Assembly (NCBI GenBank): GCA_003171255.1
Contig: PMYK01000047.1
Span: forward strand, 1,083-51,938
Origin: Chloroflexota bacterium
GTDB taxonomy: Bacteria; Chloroflexota; Limnocylindria; Limnocylindrales; CSP1-4
Reading direction: 5' to 3'
DNA: 50,856 nucleotides
Shown: one piece after another, positions 26,550 to 34,993 of the stretch
Numbering within the stretch: position 1 is the stretch's first letter
How the letters are laid out: each line of letters opens with the position of its first letter
Made by a program: the position numbers and the translations under genes
Notes under the pieces: model-generated
Told to the model about the DNA's origin: nothing
The model's database searches: none
The model's input: only the letters and a program-made list of their open reading frames with translations

Positions 26550-27835
26550 GACCCGATCCCGAATACGGACGTGGCGACCAGCGTCAGGGACAGGACCACC
26601 AGCAGCGCCGTCCCGAGCCAGCCGATCCCGAGCAGGAAACGGCCGCTCACGAGCGGGCCCATCAGCTCCTTGTCGGCTGAGAGCCGCATCACGAATACGA
26701 GCACGAATGGCAACAGCAGGCAGTTCACGACCTGGGCCATGAACATGACCTGTACGAGTCCGCTGAGGGGCACGATGAGCACCACCAGGGCGGCGCTCGC
26801 AATGAAGAAGATCATCAGGCCGTAGAACGCCGGCGCTTCCCGAACGCGCCAGTCCACACCCGTTTCCCAGCCGAACGCTTCGCACGCTGCATACGCGCTG
26901 GTCAACGGAACCACGCCCAGTCCAAGGAAGGAAGCGGCGAGCAGCCCGATCGCAAACAAGATGTAGGCGCCGTCTCCGGCCAGCGGCCTCAAGGCGTAGG
27001 CAATCTGCTTGATCGCTTCGGCAGAGTTGGTGTCTACCGGAGCTTTGACGGTCCACACGGCTGCGGCGCAGGCGATCACGATGAAGGCGCCGATGAGGTT
27101 GGTCAGGAACGCACCGAGACCCACGTCCAAACGCGAGCCCATCAGGTCCTCCGGACCGAGACGTTTGTCGGCGACATACGACTGGATAAAGGCCTGGCCC
27201 CACGGCGTAATCGTGGTGCCGACCGTGGCGACGACGGTGAGCCAGTACAAGGCGTCGGTTTTCAGTTGTGGGACGACGAGCGATGTGGCCGAGCGGCCCC
27301 AGTCAGGATGCGCCAGCACGGCCGACACGAAGTAGGCGAGGGATACCCCGATCCCAACGGCCACGAACAGGTACTGGACCTTGCTGTAGTTGCCTCGGGT
27401 CAGGAGCAGGACCACGACCGTAGCAGCCAGCAGGGCGCTCACCACGCTTGGCACGCCGAACAGGCTCAGGGCGGCGGAGCAGCCGGCGAACTCGGCGATG
27501 ATCGATCCGACGTTGGCGACGAGCATCGTGCTGGTCATGAAGGCGGCCCAGCGTACGCCGTACTTCTCGCGAACGACCCCGGCCAGCCCCTGACCTGTTG
27601 CCAGCCCGAGCCGCGCTCCGACCTCCTGGGTGAAGAAGAGCACGATCTGGCTGGCCAGCAGCACCCAAAGCAGGTCGTAGCCGAATCTGGCTCCAGCCAC
27701 GGAGTAGGTGGTGATGCCGCCGGCATCGTTGTCGGCAAAACCGCTCACGAGCCCTGGGCCAAGAATCCCCAGGATGGCCGCGAACCGGACTCTGTTGACT
27801 ACTCGAGGCGTGAGGCCCAGGGCGGGAGCCCTCAT
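26546..27835 (-). CDS. Nramp-family (SLC11) divalent metal transporter, atypical metal site
   Basis: A 429-residue protein with 11 membrane segments in the LeuT-like fold. The first helix reads GFADNDAGG (residues 32-40) where classical Mn/Fe Nramps have a DPGN motif, and helix 6 reads ITPWGQ (209-214) without the Met that selects soft transition metals. This pattern fits Nramp-related carriers with other substrates, such as Mg2+. The start at ATG 27835 overlaps the stop of the MgtE-N/CBS gene (ATGA), so the pair is translated together. That partner supports Mg2+ as substrate, but Mn2+ is not excluded. Confidence 0.88.
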   Translation of the reverse strand: MRAPALGLTPRVVNRVRFAAILGILGPGLVSGFADNDAGGITTYSVAGARFGYDLLWVLLASQIVLFFTQEVGARLGLATGQGLAGVVREKYGVRWAAFMTSTMLVANVGSIIAEFAGCSAALSLFGVPSVVSALLAATVVVLLLTRGNYSKVQYLFVAVGIGVSLAYFVSAVLAHPDWGRSATSLVVPQLKTDALYWLTVVATVGTTITPWGQAFIQSYVADKRLGPEDLMGSRLDVGLGAFLTNLIGAFIVIACAAAVWTVKAPVDTNSAEAIKQIAYALRPLAGDGAYILFAIGLLAASFLGLGVVPLTSAYAACEAFGWETGVDWRVREAPAFYGLMIFFIASAALVVLIVPLSGLVQVMFMAQVVNCLLLPFVLVFVMRLSADKELMGPLVSGRFLLGIGWLGTALLVVLSLTLVATSVFGIGS

Positions 27836-29106
27836 CGATCCGCGGTCCCGGACCTGCTGAAGAGGCGCGGGATACGGCGCTTGGACGGTTGCGGCAGAAG
27901 CGTGTCGATGGCGTCGTCGACGGTAACTATGCCTTCGAGGCGGCCCTCGGCGTCAACAATCGGGACGGCCAGCAGGTTGTACCGGGCCACGACCTCGGTC
28001 ACTTCTTCCTGGCTCGAGTCGGTGCGGACGGCCACGGGCTCGCCATACATGAACGTGGATATGAGGGTCTCGGGCTTGGCCACGATCAGGTCGCGCAACG
28101 ACAGCACGCCCACGAGCCGATCCTCCGGGTCGGTGACGTAGACGTAGTAGATGGTCTCGGCGGTAGGCTCGAGCTCGCGCAGGCGATCGATCGTCTGGGC
28201 GGCGGTGAGGGTTGCGGGGACGGCGACGAACTCGGTCGTCATGATGCCGCCGGCGGTCTCCTCGTCGTAGGTCATCAGCTCCTGGACTTCGTCGGCCTCT
28301 TCCTTCTCCATGAGGCCCAGGATCTCCTCGCGGCTCTCGTCGGAGAGGTCGGCCACCAGGTCCGCGGCTTCGTCCGGATCCATCTCCTCGAGGATGTCGG
28401 CCGCGCGGCCGGGCTCGAGGTCTTCGAGAATGTCGACCTGGGTCTCGGGCTCCATCTCGCCGATGGCGTCGGCTGCGGCCTCGTCGTCGAGCGAGGCGAT
28501 GACTCCGACGCGGTCACTGCGGCTGAGCTGGTCGATGATCGTCGCCAGGTCCGCGGGGTGCAATTCGGCCAGGCCCTTGTGCGGAACGCGCAGCTTGACA
28601 CTGGCGATGGTCCGCTCGACCGGGTCCACGTCCTCCCAGTCGATGTAGCGCTCGGGGACCTCACGATGCAGCCCACGGGCGATGGTCCGCCACGGCCCCT
28701 CGATCCCAAGCCGGCGCAGCAACCCCGCCGCACCCACGTCCACGGCTACCAGATGCAGCGCGCCCTCGACCTCGTCCAGGCGCAGATCGTTGACGCGGAC
28801 CACCTTGCGGCCGTCGATGTCCACGATCTGGCGGTCCATGAGGTCCAGCTTGAGACGGATCTCGTTGGGCCGCTGGTGGAACTTGCTGATGTCGATCGCC
28901 GACGTGCCGAGAGTCGCGCCGCTGGCGTCCAGCGACGTGACCGACTGCCAGTGCAGGAAGATCTCGCGGCCGTTCGTCTTGACGACGATGCCGGTAACGG
29001 GCGGATACCGATCGCCAATTGCGACCAGAAGGTCGGCGACCTTTCCGATCTCCTCGCCGGCCTGGTCGCGCACGGGCCGGCCAATCATCTGGCTCAGATA
29101 GAGCAT
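27832..29106 (-). CDS. PRC-barrel / MgtE N-domain / CBS-pair protein
   Basis: A soluble 424-residue protein. ATG 29106 is chosen because GAGGTGG precedes it and the PRC-barrel begins at once (MLYLSQMIGRPVRD). Order: PRC-barrel (1-75), a linker with a second PRC-like half (80-150), the MgtE N superhelical domain (about 185-285; LHPADLATIIDQLS, EMEPETQVDILEDLEP, EMDPDEAADLVADL), and two CBS domains (about 290-405; MTYDEETAGGIMTTEFV). In MgtE this part closes the channel when Mg2+ binds its acidic faces. The membrane domain is missing here, and the coupled downstream gene supplies a different transporter. Probably the Mg2+-sensing regulator of that transporter. Confidence 0.92.
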   Translation of the reverse strand: MLYLSQMIGRPVRDQAGEEIGKVADLLVAIGDRYPPVTGIVVKTNGREIFLHWQSVTSLDASGATLGTSAIDISKFHQRPNEIRLKLDLMDRQIVDIDGRKVVRVNDLRLDEVEGALHLVAVDVGAAGLLRRLGIEGPWRTIARGLHREVPERYIDWEDVDPVERTIASVKLRVPHKGLAELHPADLATIIDQLSRSDRVGVIASLDDEAAADAIGEMEPETQVDILEDLEPGRAADILEEMDPDEAADLVADLSDESREEILGLMEKEEADEVQELMTYDEETAGGIMTTEFVAVPATLTAAQTIDRLRELEPTAETIYYVYVTDPEDRLVGVLSLRDLIVAKPETLISTFMYGEPVAVRTDSSQEEVTEVVARYNLLAVPIVDAEGRLEGIVTVDDAIDTLLPQPSKRRIPRLFSRSGTADR

Positions 29107-29479
29107 GTGCCACCTCGATGGCGGGTCCAACCCGCCTGTCGGTGGCGCGCATCCGGTGGGTGCGAACCGCTAGAAGGCTGGGCGGACCAGGGTGAGGGTA
29201 TCGGCGTGGAAGGCGCCTACTGCGCGCCCGGCGCCGCTGGTACTGGGTCCGGTCTCCACTGAGGGAGATATCCTCCGAAAGCGGGTCTTGACGATCCATT
29301 GGGGCACGGGAACACTGCCCTCGAACCACCGCGGAGTGTAGTCCGCTCCGTGCAGATGGGTCAACGAGGCGCGACGAGATCCGCCGCAAACCTTGTGGAA
29401 CGCAAGTACGGCCTTTGGTAGCCCTCATGTACCCGCTCGAACGGTCAGACAACGAGCCCGCTTGGAGCATCCTTTCCAC
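29107..29479. other. Divergent intergenic region, MgtE-like / GGDEF genes
   Basis: About 370 bases between divergent genes. I looked for an M-box Mg2+ riboswitch on the minus strand and did not recognise its conserved core. GGAGGATATCTCC around 29266-29278 (minus strand) is a small palindrome. A possible small gene at 29170-29364 is listed separately. Codons between 29393 and 29479 in the GGDEF frame lack the strong third-position GC of the gene body. Confidence 0.4.
29170..29364 (-). CDS. Possible small protein of 64 residues
   Basis: ATG to stop frame upstream of the MgtE-like gene on the same strand. Third codon positions are mostly G or C, as in real genes here, and the product has an uneven, protein-like composition (YTPRWFEGSVPVPQWIVK). 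No ribosome site, no known motif. It could be a real small gene or part of a structured leader. Confidence 0.25.
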   Translation of the reverse strand: MTHLHGADYTPRWFEGSVPVPQWIVKTRFRRISPSVETGPSTSGAGRAVGAFHADTLTLVRPAF

Positions 29480-30898
29480 GTGAGCCTGCCCCATCCCCAC
29501 GATTCGCCTGGGATCCACGCGGGAGGACGGAGTCCGCGCGTCCTCTTCACATGGGCGGCTTTGGGCCTCTCGTCGATCCTGCTCGTGGGCAAGGAGCTGC
29601 TGGAGTACCTCCAGGGCAGAGGTGGAGTCATGGACCTTGCCCTGTCGATCGCGATCACGGGTCTCGTCGCCACTGCCGTGATCAATGCCCGAGCCTCGGG
29701 CACTGAGGTAGAGCGGCGCAACTCGGAGTCGGAGAGCTTCAGCCGCATCATGCGGGCCCTGTCGAGATCGGTCTCGCCGGATGCGGTGGTCGAGGCCATC
29801 GTCCAGGAGCTCGGAGCGGCTACCGACGCCGACCACGTGGCCGTTGTGCGGCTGCGGCCGGGAAGCGCCGTCCTCGACGTCACGTTCGTGTCGATGCTCC
29901 CCGGCGCGCCGACCTCGAATACGGTCATGCCGCTTCGCCAGCTCGAGCCCGTCGAGCCGCACCACCTTCGAGAGCTTCCGCGGCCCCAACCGGACGGCAT
30001 GTCGCTACGACTCGTCGATGGCGAGCCGACTCCGGTCTGGCGCGACGATGGCGGCGTCCCGGCCGATCCTTCGGCGACCGCGAACGGCGCGACGGCATCG
30101 CTCCGGCGCAACGTCCGCGCCCGATCACGGACGGCGAACTCGCTCAACAACGAGGCGCGGGCTCGAGAGGTGGCCGACAGGATCGCCTATCGGCTTCGCG
30201 ACGCCTACGGTCTGCGCAACACTCTGGCGGCGCCTCTGCAGGCCGGCGGATCGATCGCCGGGGCCATCGTGCTGTCGCGCCGGACCGGCGGCATCTGGCC
30301 CGAAGCCGCCATACGGCTGCTGAACAGCGCTGCCTCTGAGGCGTCGGCGGCACTGGCCCGTGTCTATTCCCACCAGGCGGCCGAGTCGGAGGCCCGAACC
30401 GACCAGCTCACCCAGCTGCCGAACCGGCGCTACTTCGATGAGTACTGCCGGCTCCTGGCGAGCCGCCGGCGATCCACGGACCGAGTCTCCATCCTGGCCG
30501 TGGACGTGGATCACTTCAAGAATCTCAACGACCAATACGGGCACCAGGTCGGCGACGTGGTCCTGCGCTCGATTGCCAACGCCATCCAGTTCTCGGTTCG
30601 GGAGGAGGACGTGCCGGTCCGTTCCGGAGGCGAGGAGTTCATGGTCCTGCTGCGCAATCCCGCCGACGGAGTTGCCCTCGAGATCGGCGAGCGTATCCGC
30701 CACAACGTCCGCGACATGGACCTGCTCGATGCCGGCGTGACCGAGCGGGTCACGGTCTCGGTCGGTGTAGCTTCCGGGCAGCACGCCGGCGAGACGATCT
30801 CCGACATAGTGGAGCGCGCCGATCGGGCCCTCTACGCCGCCAAGCGGGCCGGCCGCGATCGGGTCGTAGAAGCCTGGCACTCCGACATCGCCCAATAG
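29480..30898 (+). CDS. Membrane-anchored diguanylate cyclase
   Basis: Makes c-di-GMP from two GTP. GTG 29480 gives 472 residues; the frame is open from TTG 29393, but the added codons look non-coding. Two membrane segments (about residues 20-40 and 50-66) are followed by a coiled linker, a GAF-like sensory region (about 75-290, interrupted by a low-complexity insert at 165-220) and the GGDEF domain (about 300-470). The active site is GGEEF at 383-387 and the product-inhibition site RxxD is REED at 374-377, five residues before it. DVDHFKNLND and FMVLL are also canonical. Active and feedback-inhibited enzyme expected; probably regulates the exopolysaccharide programme. Confidence 0.9.
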   Translation: MSLPHPHDSPGIHAGGRSPRVLFTWAALGLSSILLVGKELLEYLQGRGGVMDLALSIAITGLVATAVINARASGTEVERRNSESESFSRIMRALSRSVSPDAVVEAIVQELGAATDADHVAVVRLRPGSAVLDVTFVSMLPGAPTSNTVMPLRQLEPVEPHHLRELPRPQPDGMSLRLVDGEPTPVWRDDGGVPADPSATANGATASLRRNVRARSRTANSLNNEARAREVADRIAYRLRDAYGLRNTLAAPLQAGGSIAGAIVLSRRTGGIWPEAAIRLLNSAASEASAALARVYSHQAAESEARTDQLTQLPNRRYFDEYCRLLASRRRSTDRVSILAVDVDHFKNLNDQYGHQVGDVVLRSIANAIQFSVREEDVPVRSGGEEFMVLLRNPADGVALEIGERIRHNVRDMDLLDAGVTERVTVSVGVASGQHAGETISDIVERADRALYAAKRAGRDRVVEAWHSDIAQ

Positions 30899-31046
30899 CC
30901 GGGCTGCACCCTCGGAAGGCGGCGCCGCTCCCAGCGGCTTCCTGCGCGTAAAGTTAGGTCCGATCAAGACCTACTGGGACACGACCCTGACAGCCTCCAC
31001 CGGCGCCTCCAACCACCGTCTCCCGTGGCCCGCCCTCTCCTGGCCG

Positions 31047-32489
31047 GTGTTCCTGGTGGCCGGCCTCATGGTCGTCGGGCTGGTCGTTCTGTCGGGCGCC
31101 TACGGCTTCCACGGCGACGAGATGTATTTCATAGTCGCGGGCCAGCACCCCGCCTTCGGCTATGTCGACCAGCCACCCCTTACCCCGCTGCTCTCCGCCG
31201 CGTCGGTCGCCCTCTTCGGGGTCTCACCTTCAGCCGTGCGGTTGTTCCCCGCCCTCGAGATGGGCCTCATCGTGATCCTGATCGCGCTCATCGCACGGGA
31301 CCTGGGTGGATCGCGACGAGCCCAGACCCTGGCGGCGGTCACAGCCGCCCTCTCCGGCTACCTCGGCGCAGGCCATCTCAACTCCACCAGCGACCTCGAT
31401 TTTCTCGCCTGGGCGATCGTGTTGTGGCTGCTGGTGAAGCTGCTCAGCGGCGGTGATCGGCACCTCTGGCTGGCCCTCGGTGTCGTGACAGGCCTTGGTC
31501 TGGAGAACAAGGACACGCTCCTGTTTCTGGGAGCGGGTCTGGCGGTGGGGCTCGTCCTCGTCCGACGCTGGGACATCGTGCGCTCACCCTGGGCCTGGGC
31601 GGCGATCGGTATCGCGCTCCTGATCTGGGCGCCGAACCTCGCCTGGCAGGCGACGAACGGTTGGCCTCAGATCACGATGGCGCATGCCATCTCTCAATAC
31701 GCCGACGACAACCGCGGCCAGATCGTGCCGCTGCTCTGGCTCTTCACCGGCCCGCTCCTCTTTCCGGTGAGCGCCGCGGGTCTGCTCTGGTTCCTCCGGG
31801 CGAAGGGAGCGGCTCCGTGGCGGGCTCTCGGGATCGCAACCTTGGTCGCACTTGCCCTCGTCGTGATCAGTGGCGGCAAGGCCTACTACGCGATCGGTAT
31901 CGCACCTGTGCTCATGGCGGCCGGGGCGATCCTCCTGGACCGCTGGCTCGCCCGTGGCCACTTCCGCCTGAAGGCCGGGAGCTTCGGGACGGCAGCCGTG
32001 CTCTCCGGTGCCCTGATCGCCTACCTGACGCTGCCGATCCTGCCGTTGGCCTCGTATGCCACGTCGTCGCTTCCTTCGACGGTCCCCGACATCGCGAACG
32101 AAGTCGGCTGGCCGCAGTTCGTGGCGACCGTGGAGCACGTGGTGGACGCACTACCCGCGGACGAGCGCGCCCACGCGGTGATCCTGACCAACGACTACAG
32201 CGAGGCGAGCCCGCTCGTGTTGCTCGGCACAGGGCTGCCGCCGGTCTACTCGGGCCACAACTCGTTCTGGAGCTGGGGACCCCCGCCGCCTGACCTCACA
32301 GTCGTGGTTCACGTGGGGGACTGGCGCCCCACCGACTGGAGCCAGTTCTTCGTCGGTTGTCATGTCGTCGCCCAAATCGACAACGGGCTCGGCATCGATA
32401 ACGGCGAGCAGGGAAAGGATGTCTCGGTCTGCACAGGCTTGCGCGCGCCTTGGACGACGCTCTGGCCGAGCCTCCGGACGATCTCCTGA
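31047..32489 (+). CDS. GT39-type membrane glycosyltransferase (ArnT/PMT_2-like)
   Basis: A 480-residue polytopic protein. About 11 membrane segments occupy residues 1-350. The first external loop has GFHGDEMYFIVAGQHP; the Asp-Glu pair matches the catalytic acid of GT39/GT83 enzymes that use polyprenyl-phosphate sugars. VDQPPLTPL and LGLENKDTLL are typical of the PMT_2 group. The soluble C-terminus (from about 360) is outside the cell. GTG 31047 is the only usual start; the open frame continues upstream through the gap, so the first helix may start earlier from a rare codon. It transfers a sugar from a lipid carrier to a protein or glycan at the cell surface. Confidence 0.85.
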   Translation: MFLVAGLMVVGLVVLSGAYGFHGDEMYFIVAGQHPAFGYVDQPPLTPLLSAASVALFGVSPSAVRLFPALEMGLIVILIALIARDLGGSRRAQTLAAVTAALSGYLGAGHLNSTSDLDFLAWAIVLWLLVKLLSGGDRHLWLALGVVTGLGLENKDTLLFLGAGLAVGLVLVRRWDIVRSPWAWAAIGIALLIWAPNLAWQATNGWPQITMAHAISQYADDNRGQIVPLLWLFTGPLLFPVSAAGLLWFLRAKGAAPWRALGIATLVALALVVISGGKAYYAIGIAPVLMAAGAILLDRWLARGHFRLKAGSFGTAAVLSGALIAYLTLPILPLASYATSSLPSTVPDIANEVGWPQFVATVEHVVDALPADERAHAVILTNDYSEASPLVLLGTGLPPVYSGHNSFWSWGPPPPDLTVVVHVGDWRPTDWSQFFVGCHVVAQIDNGLGIDNGEQGKDVSVCTGLRAPWTTLWPSLRTIS

Positions 32490-32579
32490 AGTCTCGTGCG
32501 CTCGCCTGGCCAGGCTGAGCGGCGAGGAGACAGCCCGACTACGAGCCGGAACGTGAGGCCACGCGTCCACGGCCGTCGC

Positions 32580-32585
32580 TAACAT
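32580..32585 (+). promoter_or_regulatory. -10 element of polX (leaderless type)
   Basis: TAACAT lies 7 bases before ATG 32593. No ribosome site is present before the ATG. Confidence 0.45.
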
Positions 32586-32592
32586 TCCTGCG

Positions 32593-34470
32593 ATGGACGA
32601 TTCCGAGAGTCCTCAGCTGCTCTCCAACGGCGAGCTGGCGCGCATCTTCCACGAGATCGGCGACATGCTCGAGGTCAAGGGCGAGCTCGTCTACAAGACT
32701 GTGGCTTATCACAGGGCCGCCGACGCGATCGCCCACTCGCCGGTCGAGGTCGCGCGCGCCTACCTCGACGGCAATCCGCCACGCATCCCGGGCGTCGGCG
32801 AGGCCATTGCCAGGAAGATCGAAGAGCTGGCGCGGACGGGCCAACTCGCCTTCTACGAACGCCTGCGCGAAGAAGTGCCACCGAGTCTGGTGGCCTTGCT
32901 CGCGATCCCCGGTGTCGGGCCACGGACGGTGAAGCAGCTGCACGAGGAGATCGGCATCGAAACGCTGGACGACCTCCGGCGTGCGGCCGAGGCGGGCTTG
33001 CTGCGCGGGCTCAAGGGCATGTCCGAGAAGACAGAGGCTCAGGTTCTGGCGGGCATTCAGGCGCTGGAGTCGCGTCAGGATCGGATGCGCCTTGGCCAGG
33101 CCGAGGCCATCGTCGAGGTGCTGATTGGCGAACTCAGCGACGTTCCGGGCCTGCGGTCGATACTGCCGGCGGGCTCGTTTCGGCGCCGGCGCGAGACCAT
33201 CGGAGATCTGGATCTGCTGGCCGAGACCGACCGGCCGCTGGACCTGGTCGAACGGTTCACGACCCTTGGTTCGGTCGAGTCGGTGATCGCGAAGGGCCCG
33301 CATAAGGCTGCCGTCCGACTGCTCCGAGGCCCGCAGGTCGACCTCATGATCATGCCGCCCGGTGAGGCCGGCACCTACCTGATCCACTTCACCGGCTCGA
33401 AAGAGCACAACGTCCGACTGCGCGGCATGGCCCGCGACAAGGGCTGGAGCCTGTCCGAGAAGGGCTATCTGCGACTCGGCGCCGACGGCGAGCCGGCGGT
33501 GGGGGATTCGGGTCGGGCGGCCGAGCTGCGGACCTTCCCGACCGAGGCGGAGGCATACGCGTTCCTTGGGCTGCCATTCATCGAGCCTGAGTTGCGCGAG
33601 GACCGCGGCGAGATCGAGGCCGGGTTGGCGGGGACGCTGCCATCGCTGGTGACGCGGACCGACCTGCGCGGCGACTGCCACAGCCACTCCGACTGGTCGG
33701 ACGGTGTGCACGCGATCGAGACGATGGCGGACGCGGCACGCAGGCGAGGCTACTCGTACCTGGTGCTGAGCGACCACAGCGTCAGCCTGACGATCGCCCA
33801 TGGGCTCTCCGTCGAGAGGGTCGAGGCGCAGAGGGCGATCGTCGCGTCGCTGAATCGACGGTTCGCCGCGGAGGAGGCCGACGGCACCAGCCCGGACGGG
33901 ACATCGGCCGAGGGCTTTCGACTGCTGCACGGCTGCGAGCTGGAGGTTCGGGCGGACGCGACGCTCGACTACCCCGACGAGCTCCTCGCCCGCTACGACC
34001 TGGTCGTGGCCTCCGTCCATGTCGCTCGCCGGCAGTCGCGCGAGCAGCTGACCGCCCGGACCCTGGCTGCGATCCGGAACCCCAACGTGGACATCATTGC
34101 CCATCCGGCCGGCCGCTACATCGGCTCGCGCGACGACCTCGACCTCGACTGGGACGCGGTCTTCTCGGAGGCCGGTCGGTCGGGCACGGCCCTCGAGCTC
34201 AACGGCTCCGACGAGCGCCTGGACCTCTCGGACGTACGTGCGCGTCGAGCCTTGGAGTTCGGTTGCATCTTCACGATCGATTCCGACGCCCACCGAATCG
34301 AGGAGCTGGACAACCTGCGCTGGGGCGTGGCGATGGCTCGCCGAGCCTGGCTCACGCCCGACAGGATCATGAACACCCGCTCTCGCGCGGAGCTTCTGGA
34401 GTGGGTGAGGGGGAGACAGCCGCCCAGCGGGGCTGGCGCGCGACCGGAGATGCCAGGGCGATCGTGCTGA
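32593..34470 (+). CDS. polX: DNA polymerase/3'-5' exonuclease PolX
   Basis: Family X polymerase fused to a PHP exonuclease, active in gap-filling repair. It has 625 residues. The N-terminal 8-kDa-like domain has two helix-hairpin-helix motifs (IPGVGEAIARKI at 65-76, IPGVGPRTVKQL at 105-116). The palm holds GSFRRRRETIGDLDLL with Asp205 and Asp207, and Asp250 in QVDLMI. The PHP domain has DCHSHSDWSDG (361-371), SDHS, GCELEV, ASVHV, HPAGR and a final SDAH, so all metal-binding residues are present. Slightly longer than usual (about 570) because of a Gly-Ser insert after RRFAAEE and a C-terminal tail. Single gene. Confidence 0.94.
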   Translation: MDDSESPQLLSNGELARIFHEIGDMLEVKGELVYKTVAYHRAADAIAHSPVEVARAYLDGNPPRIPGVGEAIARKIEELARTGQLAFYERLREEVPPSLVALLAIPGVGPRTVKQLHEEIGIETLDDLRRAAEAGLLRGLKGMSEKTEAQVLAGIQALESRQDRMRLGQAEAIVEVLIGELSDVPGLRSILPAGSFRRRRETIGDLDLLAETDRPLDLVERFTTLGSVESVIAKGPHKAAVRLLRGPQVDLMIMPPGEAGTYLIHFTGSKEHNVRLRGMARDKGWSLSEKGYLRLGADGEPAVGDSGRAAELRTFPTEAEAYAFLGLPFIEPELREDRGEIEAGLAGTLPSLVTRTDLRGDCHSHSDWSDGVHAIETMADAARRRGYSYLVLSDHSVSLTIAHGLSVERVEAQRAIVASLNRRFAAEEADGTSPDGTSAEGFRLLHGCELEVRADATLDYPDELLARYDLVVASVHVARRQSREQLTARTLAAIRNPNVDIIAHPAGRYIGSRDDLDLDWDAVFSEAGRSGTALELNGSDERLDLSDVRARRALEFGCIFTIDSDAHRIEELDNLRWGVAMARRAWLTPDRIMNTRSRAELLEWVRGRQPPSGAGARPEMPGRSC

Positions 34471-34775
34471 CCGGAACGGCGGCGAATCGTGCCAGGGCGG
34501 AGAAGTTCGGGGCGACCGCCGCGGTCACGCTGGAGGCGGTCCCGCCGCAGGGCGGGCGCGACACGCGCCGCTGGCCGGCTCACCCCGATGGCCCGAACCC
34601 TGCCGCGCTCTGGTTCGTCACAGATAGCCATGTGATGACTACTATCAAGCGGCGGAGGATCCGGCGAGGGCGAATCGCGGGTTCGAGGACTGATCCGACG
34701 AGTATTGCGAGCGTGACGGCGGGCGCGTCGAGGTGATTCTCGGGGGTGTCGGACTCGGGTGTGGGCCTCGAAGTT
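34471..34775. other. Gene-free stretch downstream of polX
   Basis: About 300 bases without a supportable gene. Short frames here lack ribosome sites and codon bias. GGTTCGA at about 34680 looks like a tRNA T-loop but has no matching stem or acceptor. Confidence 0.5.
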
Positions 34776-34875
34776 CGATACCAGTCACGTGGTGGCTAAT
34801 CGAAACCTCGGCGGCCGATCGGGCGCGATACCAGTCACGTGGTGGCTAATTGCGATCTCGCAGGCCGCCACGGAA
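34776..34875. repeat. 50-bp tandem duplication with a CACGTG core
   Basis: Two units of exactly 50 bp lie head to tail (34776-34825, 34826-34875). The first 25 bases of each are identical and contain CCAGTCACGTGGTGG, an imperfect palindrome around CACGTG; the second half has diverged. The first copy begins 218 bases before the membrane-protein gene. Five helical turns between copies would place both palindromes on one face of the DNA, as expected for a regulator site. The 34876-34981 remainder holds no feature I can name. Confidence 0.7.
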
Positions 34876-34981
34876 GCGGCCCGCCCCATCACCGCCGACT
34901 CCTGCGCACGGCCGGGGCTGGATGGACACCCAGGAATCTGCGAGTCGGGACGCGCACTCGCCGCCATTGGGCCGGGTTGCG

Positions 34982-34987
34982 TACCAT
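34982..34987 (+). promoter_or_regulatory. -10 element of the membrane-protein gene (leaderless type)
   Basis: TACCAT lies exactly 6 bases before ATG 34994; no ribosome site. Confidence 0.5.
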
Positions 34988-34993
34988 TTGCGA

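Noticed and set aside
29107-29393. M-box Mg2+ riboswitch before the MgtE-like gene
   Set aside because: Expected from function, but I could not find the conserved core or a matching set of stems on the minus strand.
34660-34720. tRNA-like GGTTCGA sequence
   Set aside because: No paired T-stem, anticodon arm or acceptor stem can be built around it.
34263-34736. 157-codon frame crossing the end of polX
   Set aside because: It starts inside polX in another frame and runs through DNA without coding character.
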